A stretch of DNA of 64,000 nt from Pseudarthrobacter sp. NS4. Lineage in GTDB: Bacteria > Actinomycetota > Actinomycetes > Actinomycetales > Micrococcaceae. A model generated the notes under the pieces. It saw nothing but the letters and a program-made list of their open reading frames with translations. It did not search any database and was not told the origin of the DNA. Each line of letters opens with the position of its first letter. The stretch's first letter is position 1. Shown here in pieces: positions 1 to 7,851 of the stretch. The translations under genes were made by a program, and so were the position numbers. The stretch lies in NCBI RefSeq assembly GCF_024758005.1, contig NZ_CP103288.1:4216001-4280000 (forward strand), in the 5' to 3' direction.

Positions 1-377
1 AAGAGATCGCGTACCGACTCCACGTGGCCAGGCGCCAGGCCCACGATGGTTGCCATGCCCTCCTCAGTGAGATGGGCAATGGTGACGCGGGCGTCATGGG
101 GATGCGGCCTGCGCTCCACCCAGCCCCGCTTCTGCAGCTTGGTCACCACGTGCGAAAGGCGGGAAAGGGATGCGCTGCTGCGGGCGGCGAGCTCGCTCAT
201 GGGCAGGAACCGCTCGTCCGCCTCGGAAAGCATGGCCAGGACGGTGTAGTCGAAGAGCGAAAGCTTGCCCGCGGTGTGAAGCTTGGTATCGAGGGCTGCG
301 GGCAGCAAGGTATTGATGCTCACCAGGGCCAGCCAGGCACGTCGTTCGTCGGCGTTAAGCCAGCGCGGTTCGGTCAT
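1..377 (-). CDS. MarR-family transcriptional regulator, C-terminal end outside the window
   Basis: The visible 125 residues are the N-terminal part of a winged-helix MarR repressor. Helices at about residues 8-40 would form the dimer interface. The DNA-binding helices lie around residues 59-85, with the run SASLSRLSHVV as recognition helix. The wing PHPHDARVT (91-99) has the D-x-R pattern typical of the family. MarR proteins usually bind palindromes near their own promoter and are released by small ligands; the ligand cannot be read here. The ATG is preceded by TAGAAT seven bases upstream, so the message is probably leaderless. The gene diverges from the YciI-like gene, which may be its target (inference). 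Confidence 0.85.
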   Translation of the reverse strand, partial: MTEPRWLNADERRAWLALVSINTLLPAALDTKLHTAGKLSLFDYTVLAMLSEADERFLPMSELAARSSASLSRLSHVVTKLQKRGWVERRPHPHDARVTIAHLTEEGMATIVGLAPGHVESVRDL

Positions 378-384
378 GCCCCCC

Positions 385-390
385 ATTCTA
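385..390 (-). promoter_or_regulatory. -10 box of a leaderless promoter for the MarR gene
   Basis: TAGAAT reads on the minus strand and ends seven bases before the ATG at 377. No Shine-Dalgarno sequence lies between them. This spacing places the transcription start at or next to the start codon. Confidence 0.5.
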
Positions 391-424
391 CGATTGATCC
401 TTCAAGTGATGGCGACTGGCCCGG

Positions 425-430
425 TAGGCT
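425..430 (+). promoter_or_regulatory. -10 box of a leaderless promoter for the YciI-like gene
   Basis: TAGGCT ends six bases before the ATG at 437 and no ribosome binding site is visible. The same arrangement recurs at many other genes in the window. Confidence 0.5.
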
Positions 431-436
431 GGACGG

Positions 437-724
437 ATGTATGTTGTCTCCCTGACTTACCGCGTTCCGCAGGACATCGTCGATTTCCACAATGACGCCC
501 ACATCGCCTGGCTGCAGAAAGCCTTCGACGACGGCGTCTTCATCGCTGCCGGCCGGAAGGTCCCGCGCACCGGGGGGATGCTGCTCTCCCGGTCGGACCG
601 GGCCACCTTGGATGCCTGCCTCCAGCAGGACCCGTTTTATTCGAACGGGGTAGCCGATTTCGACGTCGTTGAATTCCATGCCGCCAGGGTGGCACCCGGA
701 TTCGAAATCCTGCTAGACAGCTAG
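437..724 (+). CDS. YciI-like (YCII domain) protein
   Basis: This 95-residue protein matches the small ferredoxin-like alpha/beta fold of the YciI family over its whole length. The start MYVVSLTYRV, the segment HIAWLQKAF with a conserved histidine (23), and DPFYSNGVADFDVVEF near residues 65-80 are the family hallmarks (the usual pattern is DPF...G....EV..F). A histidine-aspartate pair is thought to form an active site in YciI proteins, but the substrate is unknown. It diverges from a MarR gene, and its stop codon overlaps that of the convergent hydrolase through the four bases CTAG. Naming a reaction would be speculation. Confidence 0.85.
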   Translation: MYVVSLTYRVPQDIVDFHNDAHIAWLQKAFDDGVFIAAGRKVPRTGGMLLSRSDRATLDACLQQDPFYSNGVADFDVVEFHAARVAPGFEILLDS

Positions 725-1566
725 CCTTCCATCGCGCCGGCCGGGCTTCCCGCCGCCAGTTTTTTGAGCCCGCCCTTCCGTGGCACCTTGACCGGTTCAG
801 GCCAGCGCGGGGTGAGTTCATCGCCCAGAGTGACGCCCCGCAACTTGCGGCCGAACAGCGGCAGGACCCAATCCTGGATCCAGCGCCGTTGGCGCCGTTC
901 CCACTCCCGCAGCGTGAGCCGGGTGGGCGGTTCCCAGTCCTTGGGCGTAATTTTGTGTGGCACTCCCAGCTGGTCCAGTACCTGCCCGGCCAGGTACTTG
1001 TGCCCTGCCTTGGACATGTGCAGCCGGTCCGAGTCCCACATGCGCCGGTCATGGAAGGCGTCCAGGCACCAGTAGTCCACCAGCACGGCACCGTACTTGG
1101 CGGCGATGGCCCGGACCTGCTGGTTGTAGAACGCGTTGCGCTTCTTGAGCGGCTCGAGCAACGCGGAGACCTTGACGTCGAATCCGGTAAAGAGGACCAG
1201 TGTGGCCCCCGTTTCCGCCAGCCGCGCCACAAGTTGCTCGTAGTCCGCCATCAGGGCAGTCATGTCGGTTTTGAGGTCCAGGATGTCGTTGCCGCCGGCA
1301 TAGAGCGTAACCAGCGACGGCTTCATCCGCAGCGCCGGTTCCAGTTGCTCGTCGATGATGTGCCGGAGCCGTTTACTGCGGATGGCTAGGTTTGCGTACT
1401 TCCACCCCGGTTGCGCCTTGGCCAGTTTTTCCGCCACCCGGTCAGCCCACCCCCGCACGCCGTTGGGCAAGCGGTCATCCCGGTCCCCCACGCCCTCGGT
1501 AAAAGAGTCACCCAGAGCGACAAACACCCGCCGCCCGGACTCAGGAAGCAAAGGATCAGGCCGCAC
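721..1566 (-). CDS. SGNH/GDSL-family hydrolase
   Basis: This 281-residue protein is a single-domain esterase or lipase of the SGNH superfamily. Block I is GDSFTEG (residues 19-25) with the nucleophilic serine 21. Block III is GGNDIL (around 92-97) with the oxyanion-hole asparagine. Block V is SDRLHMS (near 180), supplying the catalytic aspartate and histidine. There is no signal peptide, so the enzyme is probably cytoplasmic. The last 80 residues are rich in Trp, Arg and Lys and lie beyond the usual domain end. The GTG start is chosen because TAGGTT lies six bases upstream, as in a leaderless transcript. The natural substrate is unknown. Confidence 0.87.
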   Translation of the reverse strand: MRPDPLLPESGRRVFVALGDSFTEGVGDRDDRLPNGVRGWADRVAEKLAKAQPGWKYANLAIRSKRLRHIIDEQLEPALRMKPSLVTLYAGGNDILDLKTDMTALMADYEQLVARLAETGATLVLFTGFDVKVSALLEPLKKRNAFYNQQVRAIAAKYGAVLVDYWCLDAFHDRRMWDSDRLHMSKAGHKYLAGQVLDQLGVPHKITPKDWEPPTRLTLREWERRQRRWIQDWVLPLFGRKLRGVTLGDELTPRWPEPVKVPRKGGLKKLAAGSPAGAMEG

Positions 1567-1572
1567 CAGCCC

Positions 1573-1578
1573 AACCTA
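1573..1578 (-). promoter_or_regulatory. -10 box of a leaderless promoter for the SGNH hydrolase
   Basis: TAGGTT on the minus strand ends six bases before the GTG start at 1566, with no Shine-Dalgarno sequence in the gap. Confidence 0.45.
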
Positions 1579-1621
1579 GCCACCGAAAGAAAAGCCGGAA
1601 CGACGGCGGGATGAACAGTAA

Positions 1622-1730
1622 GGGCGAGAGAGTTGCACCAGTTCCGGTGAAAGGTGAGAGAGCGTCCAGGCTTTAGCTGCAGGATCTGATAGGGCGTTAC
1701 TCTAAAACCCGCAAAAGGTGAGAGAGGGTT
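1622..1730. repeat. Cluster of three GAAAGGTGAGAGAGCGT-type repeats
   Basis: Three related units lie in the gap between the hydrolase and the siderophore-interacting gene: a degenerate one at 1622-1636, a full one at 1649-1667 (GAAAGGTGAGAGAGCGTCC) and one at 1711-1730 that runs into the stop codon of the gene at 1730. Two further copies of the same consensus occur 55 kb away at 56521-56571. This suggests a dispersed intergenic repeat family. Its function is not evident from the sequence. Confidence 0.6.
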
Positions 1731-2773
1731 TACCCCTCGGCTTTGCCCTGCCTCCAGTACCCCATGAAGGCAACCTGCTTCCGGTCGATCCCGACGTCGC
1801 GCACAAGGTATCGGCGCATGTCCTTGATGACGCCTGCTTCGCCGGCGATCCACGCGTAGAAGGGCATGGCCCCGGCCGGCATGTCCGGGTTCTTGCTCGC
1901 GATAATCTCGGCAGTTTCCATCCGTGACGGGGTTTCCCAGAGGATGTCCACATCAACGTTGACGTCTTCGGGCTCGGGCCCGGCGCCGCCGTCGACCTCC
2001 TTGATGCCCACCCAGCCGGGCACGGGGACTGCCTTGCGCACGGCCTCCTGGAGCAGTTCGCCGTGGGGACGGGACCGCCCGATGGCGGCGCCGCGCGCCA
2101 GCCAGGTGATCTGGACGTCGGCGGGTGAGGTGAGTTCCAGGAAGTCGCCGGCCTCGGGGACTTCGAGGAAGGCGTGCCCGCTCATGTACCCGGGCAGGCT
2201 TTGCAGGATGGCGGAGATTGCCGGAATGGCGGTTTCATCGCCGGCGAGCAGGATGCGCTGGGCCAGGCCGGGGCGCCATTCAATGCCGGAGTAGATTTCT
2301 GCGGTGACGCAGTGTGCTGCCCGGTTGTTGGGGCCGATGATGGTAATCGCGTCGCCGGGTTTGGCGTTGAGGGCCCAGTTCGCGGCCGGGCCGCCGTGGC
2401 CGTGGTCATCGAAGTGCATGGCGAAGTCGACGTCGATCTCCGGGTACACGGCCTCCAGGCGGGCCTGCCGCACGGTGTAGGTCCGCATCGAGCCGCGGAC
2501 GGCCGGATCCATGGCCAGCCATTCGCGGTACCAGCCGGCCTGGCTCATTTCGAAGACCGGAAGCGGCAGCTGGCTGCCGTCGGCGGCCAGTGACGGGATC
2601 ATGAGCTTGATCCGGAGGTCGAGGGTGTCGCCGTGGACGCCGAAGTCGCGCAGCGAGTATCCGCCGAACGTGATCCGGCGGAAGTTGGGGGTAAGTTCCT
2701 GGACGGAGGATACGGTGACCTCGAACGCCAGGGTCATCGGCTCGGTGGAGGCAACAACTTCTCGGGTCTTCAT
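1730..2773 (-). CDS. Siderophore-interacting protein (FAD-dependent ferric-siderophore reductase)
   Basis: This 347-residue cytoplasmic flavoprotein belongs to the SIP/ViuB family, which uses NAD(P)H or ferredoxin to reduce ferric siderophores and release iron. The N-terminal FAD-binding barrel starts at PNFRRITFGG (about 29-38) and contains the flavin motif MRTYTVRQ (about 96-103). The C-terminal nucleotide-binding half has LLAGDETAIPAI (near 192-203), the family signature that follows the second domain's first strand. Its ATG overlaps the TGA of the upstream ATPase gene by four bases (ATGA), so the two are translationally coupled. It is the last gene of the iron operon. Confidence 0.92.
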   Translation of the reverse strand: MKTREVVASTEPMTLAFEVTVSSVQELTPNFRRITFGGYSLRDFGVHGDTLDLRIKLMIPSLAADGSQLPLPVFEMSQAGWYREWLAMDPAVRGSMRTYTVRQARLEAVYPEIDVDFAMHFDDHGHGGPAANWALNAKPGDAITIIGPNNRAAHCVTAEIYSGIEWRPGLAQRILLAGDETAIPAISAILQSLPGYMSGHAFLEVPEAGDFLELTSPADVQITWLARGAAIGRSRPHGELLQEAVRKAVPVPGWVGIKEVDGGAGPEPEDVNVDVDILWETPSRMETAEIIASKNPDMPAGAMPFYAWIAGEAGVIKDMRRYLVRDVGIDRKQVAFMGYWRQGKAEG

Positions 2774-3585
2774 GAAACAAGCTCCAGTTCAATGGCGGGG
2801 ACGTGGTGGCGGCCGATGGGAATGATCAGGGGGGTTCCGGATACGGGGTCCGGGATGACCCGGGATTCAAGGTTGAACACGCTGCGCACCAGGTTTTCGG
2901 TGACCACCTCGCGCGGGTTGCCTACGGCCACCACGGCGCCGCCCTTCATGGCGATGACGTTGTCGGCATACCGGGCGGCGAGATTGAGGTCGTGCAGGAC
3001 TATGGCCACGGTGGTGCCGCGCTTGCGGTTCAGGTCCGTCACGAGGTCCAGGACTTCCACCTGGTGCGCGAGGTCCAGGTAGGTGGTGGGTTCATCCAGC
3101 AGCAGCACATCGGTTTCCTGGGCGAGGGCCATGGCGATCCAGACCCGCTGCCGCTGGCCGCCGGAGAGTTCATCCACGTCCCGTCCGGCGAGGTCCAGCG
3201 TTTCGGTCGCTTCCAGCGCCCGCTGCACGGCGGCGTCGTCCTTGTCGCTCCAGCTGCGGAAGAAGCCCTGGTGCGGGTAGCGCCCGCGGCCCACCAGGTC
3301 ACGCACGGTGATGCCGTCCGGGGCGGTGGGATGCTGCGGCAGGAGGCCCAGGGTGCGCGCCAGTTCACGCGCGGGGCGGGAATGGATGTCCTTGCCGTCC
3401 AGGGTGACGCTGCCGGCGGCCGGTTTGAGGAGCCGGGACAGGCCCCGGAGCAGAGTGGATTTTCCGCACGCGTTGGCACCCACGATCATGGTCACCTTGC
3501 CCTCGGGGATCTCGGCGCTGAGGCCGTCCACCACACAGCGCTGATCGTATTTCAGCGTCAGGTCCTTGGCGTTGAGAACAGCCAT
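2770..3585 (-). CDS. Siderophore ABC transporter ATP-binding protein (FepC type)
   Basis: This 271-residue ATPase powers the import of ferric siderophores through the two adjacent FecCD permeases. Walker A is GANACGKST (36-44), the Q-loop follows near LLPQHP (81-86), the signature is LSGGQRQR (140-147) and Walker B is LLLDEPTT (161-168). The H-loop histidine appears in VLHDLNLA. I chose ATG 3585 over the in-frame ATG at 3594 because GAAAGG sits 8-9 bases upstream of 3585 but touches 3594. It follows the permease stop by one base and overlaps the reductase gene by four bases, all within one operon. Confidence 0.93.
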   Translation of the reverse strand: MAVLNAKDLTLKYDQRCVVDGLSAEIPEGKVTMIVGANACGKSTLLRGLSRLLKPAAGSVTLDGKDIHSRPARELARTLGLLPQHPTAPDGITVRDLVGRGRYPHQGFFRSWSDKDDAAVQRALEATETLDLAGRDVDELSGGQRQRVWIAMALAQETDVLLLDEPTTYLDLAHQVEVLDLVTDLNRKRGTTVAIVLHDLNLAARYADNVIAMKGGAVVAVGNPREVVTENLVRSVFNLESRVIPDPVSGTPLIIPIGRHHVPAIELELVS

Positions 3586-3586
3586 G

Positions 3587-4720
3587 TCAGGCATCCTTTC
3601 GGTTGGCGGTGACCAGGAGCCACAGCAGGAACGGGGCACCGAGCGCACCGGTGATGACGCCCACAGGCAGAACAGTGCCGTCCAGCAGCAGGGGGGCAAG
3701 GTTGGCGGCGAAGTAGTCAGCCGCGAGGACGATCAGGGCACCGACCAGGGCCGACGCCGGGAGGCTGGCTTTGCCTGTGAAGCGGCGGGCGATGGGCCCG
3801 GCCAGGAAGGCGACGAACGAAACGGGGCCGGCTGCCGCAGTCGCCACTGCCGCCAGCGTCACGGCGATGATCACCAGGGAAAGGCGGGCTGCGTTGACCC
3901 GGATGCCCAGGCCGGCGGCGGCGTCGTCACCCAGCTCGAGGATCCGCAGCGGGCCGGCGATAACGGCGACGGCGGGCACGAGGACTACGAGGGCGAGGAA
4001 CAGGACCCCGGCGCGGTCCCAGTTGGCGGAGTTCAGGGATCCGTTGAGCCAGACGAGGGCATCGGCGGCGGTCCGGATGTCGGCGCGTGTCATCAGGAAG
4101 TTGACCACCGCGTGGAGGGCGGCGGCGATGCCGATGCCGGCCAGGACCAGCCGGTTGCCGGCGGCGTTCCCGCGGCTGGTTCCCCGGAGCGCGCCACCTG
4201 TGGAGATGGCGTAGATGAGGGCGGCCACGGCGAGGGCACCGGCCAGGGCTGCCCCGGAAACGGCGGGGCCGGACGCGCCAAAGATGACGATGGCGATGAC
4301 GGCGGCGGCACTGGCGCCGTAGCTGATGCCAATGACGTCGGGGCTGGCCAGCGGGTTGCGGAGCATCGTCTGGAAAAGTGACCCGGCCAGGCCGAATGCG
4401 ACGCCGATCATGGTGCCGATTACCGCCCGCGGCAGCTTGTTCTCCATCACGATGAAGCTGGCGCCGGGGATCTTTTCGCCGCCGGTCAGGTGCGCGGTCA
4501 CGATCTTGAAGAAGTCGGGGATGGTCACCGTGTAGCTGCCCAGCAGGACGGACACGGCGAAAAGGATGACGACGGCGACGGCCAGGAGGGCGGTCCGGTT
4601 CAGGCGCAGCGGGCCGCGGCGTTGTGCCGTAACTCTTGGTCCCTCTGGCCCCGATTTAGCTACTGGAAGTAATAGTGCAACAGGGGTTTCCAGGCGTTTT
4701 CTGTCGTCGGCGAGTGTCAC
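3587..4720 (-). CDS. Iron-siderophore ABC transporter permease (FecCD family), second subunit
   Basis: This 377-residue integral membrane protein has about nine to ten hydrophobic segments after a polar N-terminal extension of roughly 45 residues. RNPLASPDVIGISYGA (about 141-156) is the family hallmark; its coupling helix contacts the ATPase. The motif RIRVNAARL-like stretch GLGIRVNAARL lies near the C-terminal third. With the next permease it would form the heterodimeric channel. Its ATG overlaps the stop codon of the other permease by four bases (ATGA). The N-terminal extension is longer than in many relatives, and a later start cannot be excluded. Confidence 0.92.
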   Translation of the reverse strand: MTLADDRKRLETPVALLLPVAKSGPEGPRVTAQRRGPLRLNRTALLAVAVVILFAVSVLLGSYTVTIPDFFKIVTAHLTGGEKIPGASFIVMENKLPRAVIGTMIGVAFGLAGSLFQTMLRNPLASPDVIGISYGASAAAVIAIVIFGASGPAVSGAALAGALAVAALIYAISTGGALRGTSRGNAAGNRLVLAGIGIAAALHAVVNFLMTRADIRTAADALVWLNGSLNSANWDRAGVLFLALVVLVPAVAVIAGPLRILELGDDAAAGLGIRVNAARLSLVIIAVTLAAVATAAAGPVSFVAFLAGPIARRFTGKASLPASALVGALIVLAADYFAANLAPLLLDGTVLPVGVITGALGAPFLLWLLVTANRKDA

Positions 4721-5805
4721 AGTCCGGCCCCTTTGCCCCGGCGGATGAGCCAGACGAAAACTGGAGCACCAACGAGGGCCGTCATGATGCCGGCGGGCAC
4801 TTCACCGGGGAGCAGTACCACGCGGCCAATGATGTCCGCACCGAGGAGCAGGACGGGAGCCGCCACCAGTGAGAACGGCAGGATCCAGCGGTAGTCGGGG
4901 CCGGTGAGGAAGCGGACGGCATGGGGAACAACAAGGCCCACGAAGCCGATGGGACCGGCCAGCGCGGTGGCTGTACCGCACAGCAGCACGATGCCCAGGG
5001 CTGTCACGGCGCGGGCCATTCCCACGCGCTGGCCAAGCCCGCGGGCAATGTCGTCGCCGAGGGCCAGGCTGTTGAGGATGCGGCCGGTCAGGAGCACGAT
5101 GATGGCGCCGGCGGCCAGGAAGGGAACCCCGGGCAGGATTACGGACCAGTCGCGGCCGGCAACGCCACCCACCTGCCAGAAGCGGAAGCGGTCCAGGGTG
5201 TCCTGGCTGGACACCAGGATGACGTTCATCAGGGAGTACAGGCCGGCGCTCAGGGCGGCGCCGGCGAGGGCCAGCTTCACGGGGGTTGCACCTTCCCTGC
5301 CGAGGGACGCGATGAGGTAGACCACGACGGCGGCGATTGCTGCGCCGATGAATGCGAACCAGATGTAGCCGGAGAAGGTGGCGACACCGAAGACGTAGAT
5401 GCCGGTAACCACGGCCAGGGCTGCGCCGGCGTTGACGCCCATGATGCCGGGGTCGGCCAGCGGGTTGCGGGCTACGCCCTGCATGGCTGCGCCCGCAAGG
5501 CCGAGCGCGCCGCCGGCCAGCAGTCCGAGGACTGTGCGCGGGATGCGGGCGTGGACTACTGCGTGGTCACCGTTGGCGGGATCGAACTGCGTGAGGGCCT
5601 CCCACACGGTGGTCAGGGGAAGACCCCGGGCACCGATGGCCAGGGAGGCCCCGGCCAGAACGGCAAGCACGACGACGGCGGCCAGCAGCCAGGCCGCCCG
5701 CTTTCCCCCGAAAGCGAGGCGGGAAGGACCTTCAGGTCCTTTCGCCGGCACCGAAGTGCCGGGCCTCCCCGCCCTGGAGGCCACCGTCGTCGTACTCTGC
5801 GTCAT
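4717..5805 (-). CDS. Iron-siderophore ABC transporter permease (FecCD family), first subunit
   Basis: This 362-residue protein is the partner permease. After a basic, Ser/Thr/Pro-rich N-terminus, hydrophobic segments begin near residue 35. RNPLADPGIMGVNAGA (about 112-127) is the FecCD signature, and GLGQRVGMAR marks the C-terminal cytoplasmic loop. It shares the fold of the gene at 3587 but the two are clearly diverged, as expected for a heterodimer. It starts 26 bases after the binding-protein gene and overlaps the following permease by four bases. The substrate is inferred to be a ferric siderophore from the operon; the type of siderophore cannot be told. Confidence 0.92.
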   Translation of the reverse strand: MTQSTTTVASRAGRPGTSVPAKGPEGPSRLAFGGKRAAWLLAAVVVLAVLAGASLAIGARGLPLTTVWEALTQFDPANGDHAVVHARIPRTVLGLLAGGALGLAGAAMQGVARNPLADPGIMGVNAGAALAVVTGIYVFGVATFSGYIWFAFIGAAIAAVVVYLIASLGREGATPVKLALAGAALSAGLYSLMNVILVSSQDTLDRFRFWQVGGVAGRDWSVILPGVPFLAAGAIIVLLTGRILNSLALGDDIARGLGQRVGMARAVTALGIVLLCGTATALAGPIGFVGLVVPHAVRFLTGPDYRWILPFSLVAAPVLLLGADIIGRVVLLPGEVPAGIMTALVGAPVFVWLIRRGKGAGL

Positions 5806-5831
5806 GGAACTATGCCTGCTTCAACCGGGGA

Positions 5832-6923
5832 TTACTTCACTGCATCCGCTGCGGTGGCCAACTGCGGCAGGAACGTGTCCAGCGACCAGGGCAGGCTGAG
5901 CGGTGAGGCGGCGGAGATGGACAGCGTCAGGGTGTTGTCCGAGTCGGCAACCAGGGCGCCGTTCTTGATGGCGGGGATCTGGCCGAGCAGCGGGTCGGCC
6001 TTGATGGCGTCGGCCGTGGAGGCGTCCGGAACCCAGGTCACGAAGACATCGGATTCGAGTTCGTTGGCCTTTTCCGCGGACCACGGGATGAAGAATTCCT
6101 TGGAGCCCTTGGAGCTGTCTTCAACCACGGGAGCGAGCTTCATGCCGATTTCGGAGAGGAAGCGGGGGCGGTTGTCATTGGCGGTGTAGACGTTGACGCC
6201 GTCACCCTTGGCGGGCTCGAGGTTGCCGTAGATGAAGCTCTTGCCATCAATCTGCGGGAACTCGGAGACCTTTTCCTTGATGGTGGCCTCGGTGTCCGAG
6301 ATGAGCTTGGTGGCTTCGGCGTCCTTGCCGAGGGCCTTGCCGATGATTGAGGTGGAGTCCTGCCAGGAGGTTCCGTAAGCCAGCTCGGGGTGGGCCACTA
6401 CGGGAGCGATCTCGCTGAGCTTCTTGTAGTCCTCTTCGGTCAGGCCGGAGTAGGCCGCGAGGATGACATCCGGGGTGAGCTTGGCGATCTCGGTGAAGTT
6501 GATGCCATCAGCTTCGGAGTACTGGACCGGGGCCTTGTCGGAGCCGAAGCCGGCGCCGAGCTCCTCGAGTGCTTCGTCCTTCCAGGGGGTGGAGCCCTGG
6601 TCGTTGCCGCCCCACTCGTTCTTGGGGACACCCACGGGCACTACGCCAAGGGCAATGGCGACGTCGTCATTGACCCATGAAACCGTGGCTACCCTGGCGG
6701 GCTGCTTTTCGATGGTGGTTTTGCCGAAGACATGCTCGATGGTGACGGGGAACTGGGAGCTGCTCGAGCTGGACGTGCCGGCGTCCGTGGTGGAGGACGC
6801 GGGGCCCGTGGAGCAGGCAGAGAGGGTGAGCGCCGCTGCGGCAAGAACGGCCGTGGCCTTGCCTGCTGATTTGAACAGCGTGCGGCGGGTGGCGCTGGGC
6901 CGGGAGAAAAGGGGGGAAGTCAC
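5832..6923 (-). CDS. Iron-siderophore substrate-binding lipoprotein
   Basis: This 363-residue lipoprotein captures ferric siderophores outside the cell and delivers them to the permeases. The signal sequence carries a twin arginine (R13-R14, in TRRTLFKSA), so Tat export is possible. The lipobox is LSAC with the lipidated cysteine at residue 37. The rest matches the class III periplasmic-binding fold (ARVATVSWVNDDVAIALG starts the first lobe). The start is GTG with AAGGAG five bases upstream. An iron-box-like palindrome lies upstream, so the gene is probably derepressed when iron is short. It is the first gene of a five-gene operon. Confidence 0.93.
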   Translation of the reverse strand: MTSPLFSRPSATRRTLFKSAGKATAVLAAAALTLSACSTGPASSTTDAGTSSSSSSQFPVTIEHVFGKTTIEKQPARVATVSWVNDDVAIALGVVPVGVPKNEWGGNDQGSTPWKDEALEELGAGFGSDKAPVQYSEADGINFTEIAKLTPDVILAAYSGLTEEDYKKLSEIAPVVAHPELAYGTSWQDSTSIIGKALGKDAEATKLISDTEATIKEKVSEFPQIDGKSFIYGNLEPAKGDGVNVYTANDNRPRFLSEIGMKLAPVVEDSSKGSKEFFIPWSAEKANELESDVFVTWVPDASTADAIKADPLLGQIPAIKNGALVADSDNTLTLSISAASPLSLPWSLDTFLPQLATAADAVK

Positions 6924-6930
6924 GAAACTC

Positions 6931-6955
6931 CTTAGGTGAATGAAGCGAACCTAAG
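6931..6955. promoter_or_regulatory. Inverted repeat CTTAGGT-N11-ACCTAAG in the iron operon leader
   Basis: Seven-base arms at 6931-6937 and 6949-6955 are perfect inverted repeats built from the TTAGGT/ACCTAA half-sites of DtxR/IdeR operators. Their spacing is four bases wider than the usual site. The repeat directly abuts the better operator at 6956 and lies in the probable 5' leader of the binding-protein gene. Confidence 0.45.
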
Positions 6956-6974
6956 TAAGGCTAGCCTAGCCTCT
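6956..6974. promoter_or_regulatory. DtxR/IdeR-type iron box
   Basis: TAAGGCTAGCCTAGCCTCT matches the 19-bp consensus TTAGGTTAGSCTAACCTWA at about 15 positions by eye and contains the palindrome AGGCTAGCCT. It lies about 33-50 bases upstream of the GTG of the siderophore binding-protein gene. An iron-loaded DtxR-family repressor would be expected to block the operon here. Confidence 0.65.
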
Positions 6975-7283
6975 CGTCCATTACGCAACGCTTTCGTAAC
7001 TTATTTCCCAAGGTGACGAAGGCCACAGTAGTTGCGGGGTGTTTGTTTCTTGGACAGGCACCGTCTCTTTTGGCAGGATGGCACTGCCGGATCCCTGCGC
7101 GGATATGACGGCAAGCGGAGTAAAGAAACGGGAAACCAGGAGCAATGTGCACGCCGAACGCCCTCAGGGCTTTAGCTGCCGTGGAAAGCGGGGTGGCCGC
7201 CTTGGCCTGCTCCGCGGAGAACAGCTGAATCTCCATGCCCTTTTCCCCGCATCCCGGGGCTCCCATCTTTTGAAAGTTCAGCC

Positions 7284-7778
7284 ATGCAATCAGTCACGCC
7301 CCAACAGATCCGATCTTCGTTCGTCAACGCGAGCCGCTCCGAGGCCGCCAAACTCAACCTGCCCAAAGACTTCGACTCCCTGGACTGGGACAGCCTGGAC
7401 TTCCTGGGCTGGCGGGACGAAAAGATGCCACTCCGCGGGTACCTGGTGGTTCCCGGACCCCGGGAACTCACCGGCATCATGCTGCGGGCACCCGAAAGCG
7501 GTGCCCGCAAGAACCGTTCAGTGCTCTGTGAGCTTTGCCGGGACGTGTTTTCCAAAGAGGACGTGCTCCTCTGGGTAGCCAGGCGGGCCGGCCAGGCCGG
7601 GCGCGACGGCAACACCGTGGGCACCTTGATTTGTGCCGATTTCCTCTGCTGCGGCAATGTCCGCAAGGAACCGCCGGCCAACGAGATCAACCCGGATCCG
7701 GCCGCCGTCGTCCTGCGCCAGATCGAGGGCCTCAAGGACCGAACCGCCCAGTTTCTGGGCCGGGTCAAGGGGAAGTAG
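7284..7778 (+). CDS. FBP-domain protein with C-terminal treble-clef zinc finger
   Basis: This 164-residue protein resembles the actinobacterial family annotated as FBP (fibronectin-binding/EF-G-binding C-terminal treble-clef zinc finger). The N-terminal part (1-75) is an alpha/beta region. It is followed by a Cys-x2-Cys pair at 82 and 85 (CELC) and a second cluster at 117, 122 and 123 (CADFLCC), which would bind zinc. The nearest relatives act at ribosome-bound elongation factor G, so a role around translation is possible but not shown here. GAAAG lies about eight bases before the ATG. A bidirectional-looking hairpin follows the gene. Confidence 0.75.
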   Translation: MQSVTPQQIRSSFVNASRSEAAKLNLPKDFDSLDWDSLDFLGWRDEKMPLRGYLVVPGPRELTGIMLRAPESGARKNRSVLCELCRDVFSKEDVLLWVARRAGQAGRDGNTVGTLICADFLCCGNVRKEPPANEINPDPAAVVLRQIEGLKDRTAQFLGRVKGK

Positions 7779-7805
7779 CCGCCCCAGGCCTGCCTCCGGG
7801 CAGGA

Positions 7806-7840
7806 GGAAGCCCTCCCCCACGTTGCGGAGGAGGGCTTCC
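7806..7840. terminator. Hairpin terminator between convergent genes
   Basis: GGAAGCCCTCC (7806-7816) pairs perfectly with GGAGGGCTTCC (7830-7840) around a 13-base loop. It sits between the stop codons of the convergent FBP gene and lipoprotein gene and could serve both. There is no strong U-tract. Confidence 0.7.
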
Positions 7841-7851
7841 ATGCCTGACGG

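Larger units (their letters stand above)
6924..7283. other. 360-bp intergenic region between the iron operon and the FBP gene
   Basis: The left 50 bases hold the iron operators described separately. From about 6985 to 7283 I see no convincing gene, hairpin or repeat. A 101-codon open frame on the minus strand lacks a good start signal and any recognisable domain. The promoter of the plus-strand gene at 7284 must lie here but I could not pick out a clear -35/-10 pair. Confidence 0.5.

Noticed and set aside
1622-1730. CRISPR or transposon end from the GAAAGGTGAGAGAGCGT repeats
   Set aside because: Spacing is irregular, the units are imperfect, no target-site duplication, inverted ends or transposase is visible.
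4921-6189. Plus-strand open frame of 422 codons opposite the permease and binding-protein genes
   Set aside because: It is Gly, His and Gln-rich, has no family match and runs through two coupled operon genes.
6961-7266. Minus-strand open frame of 101 codons upstream of the iron operon
   Set aside because: It overlaps the iron box, has no ribosome binding site or recognisable domain and mixed composition.
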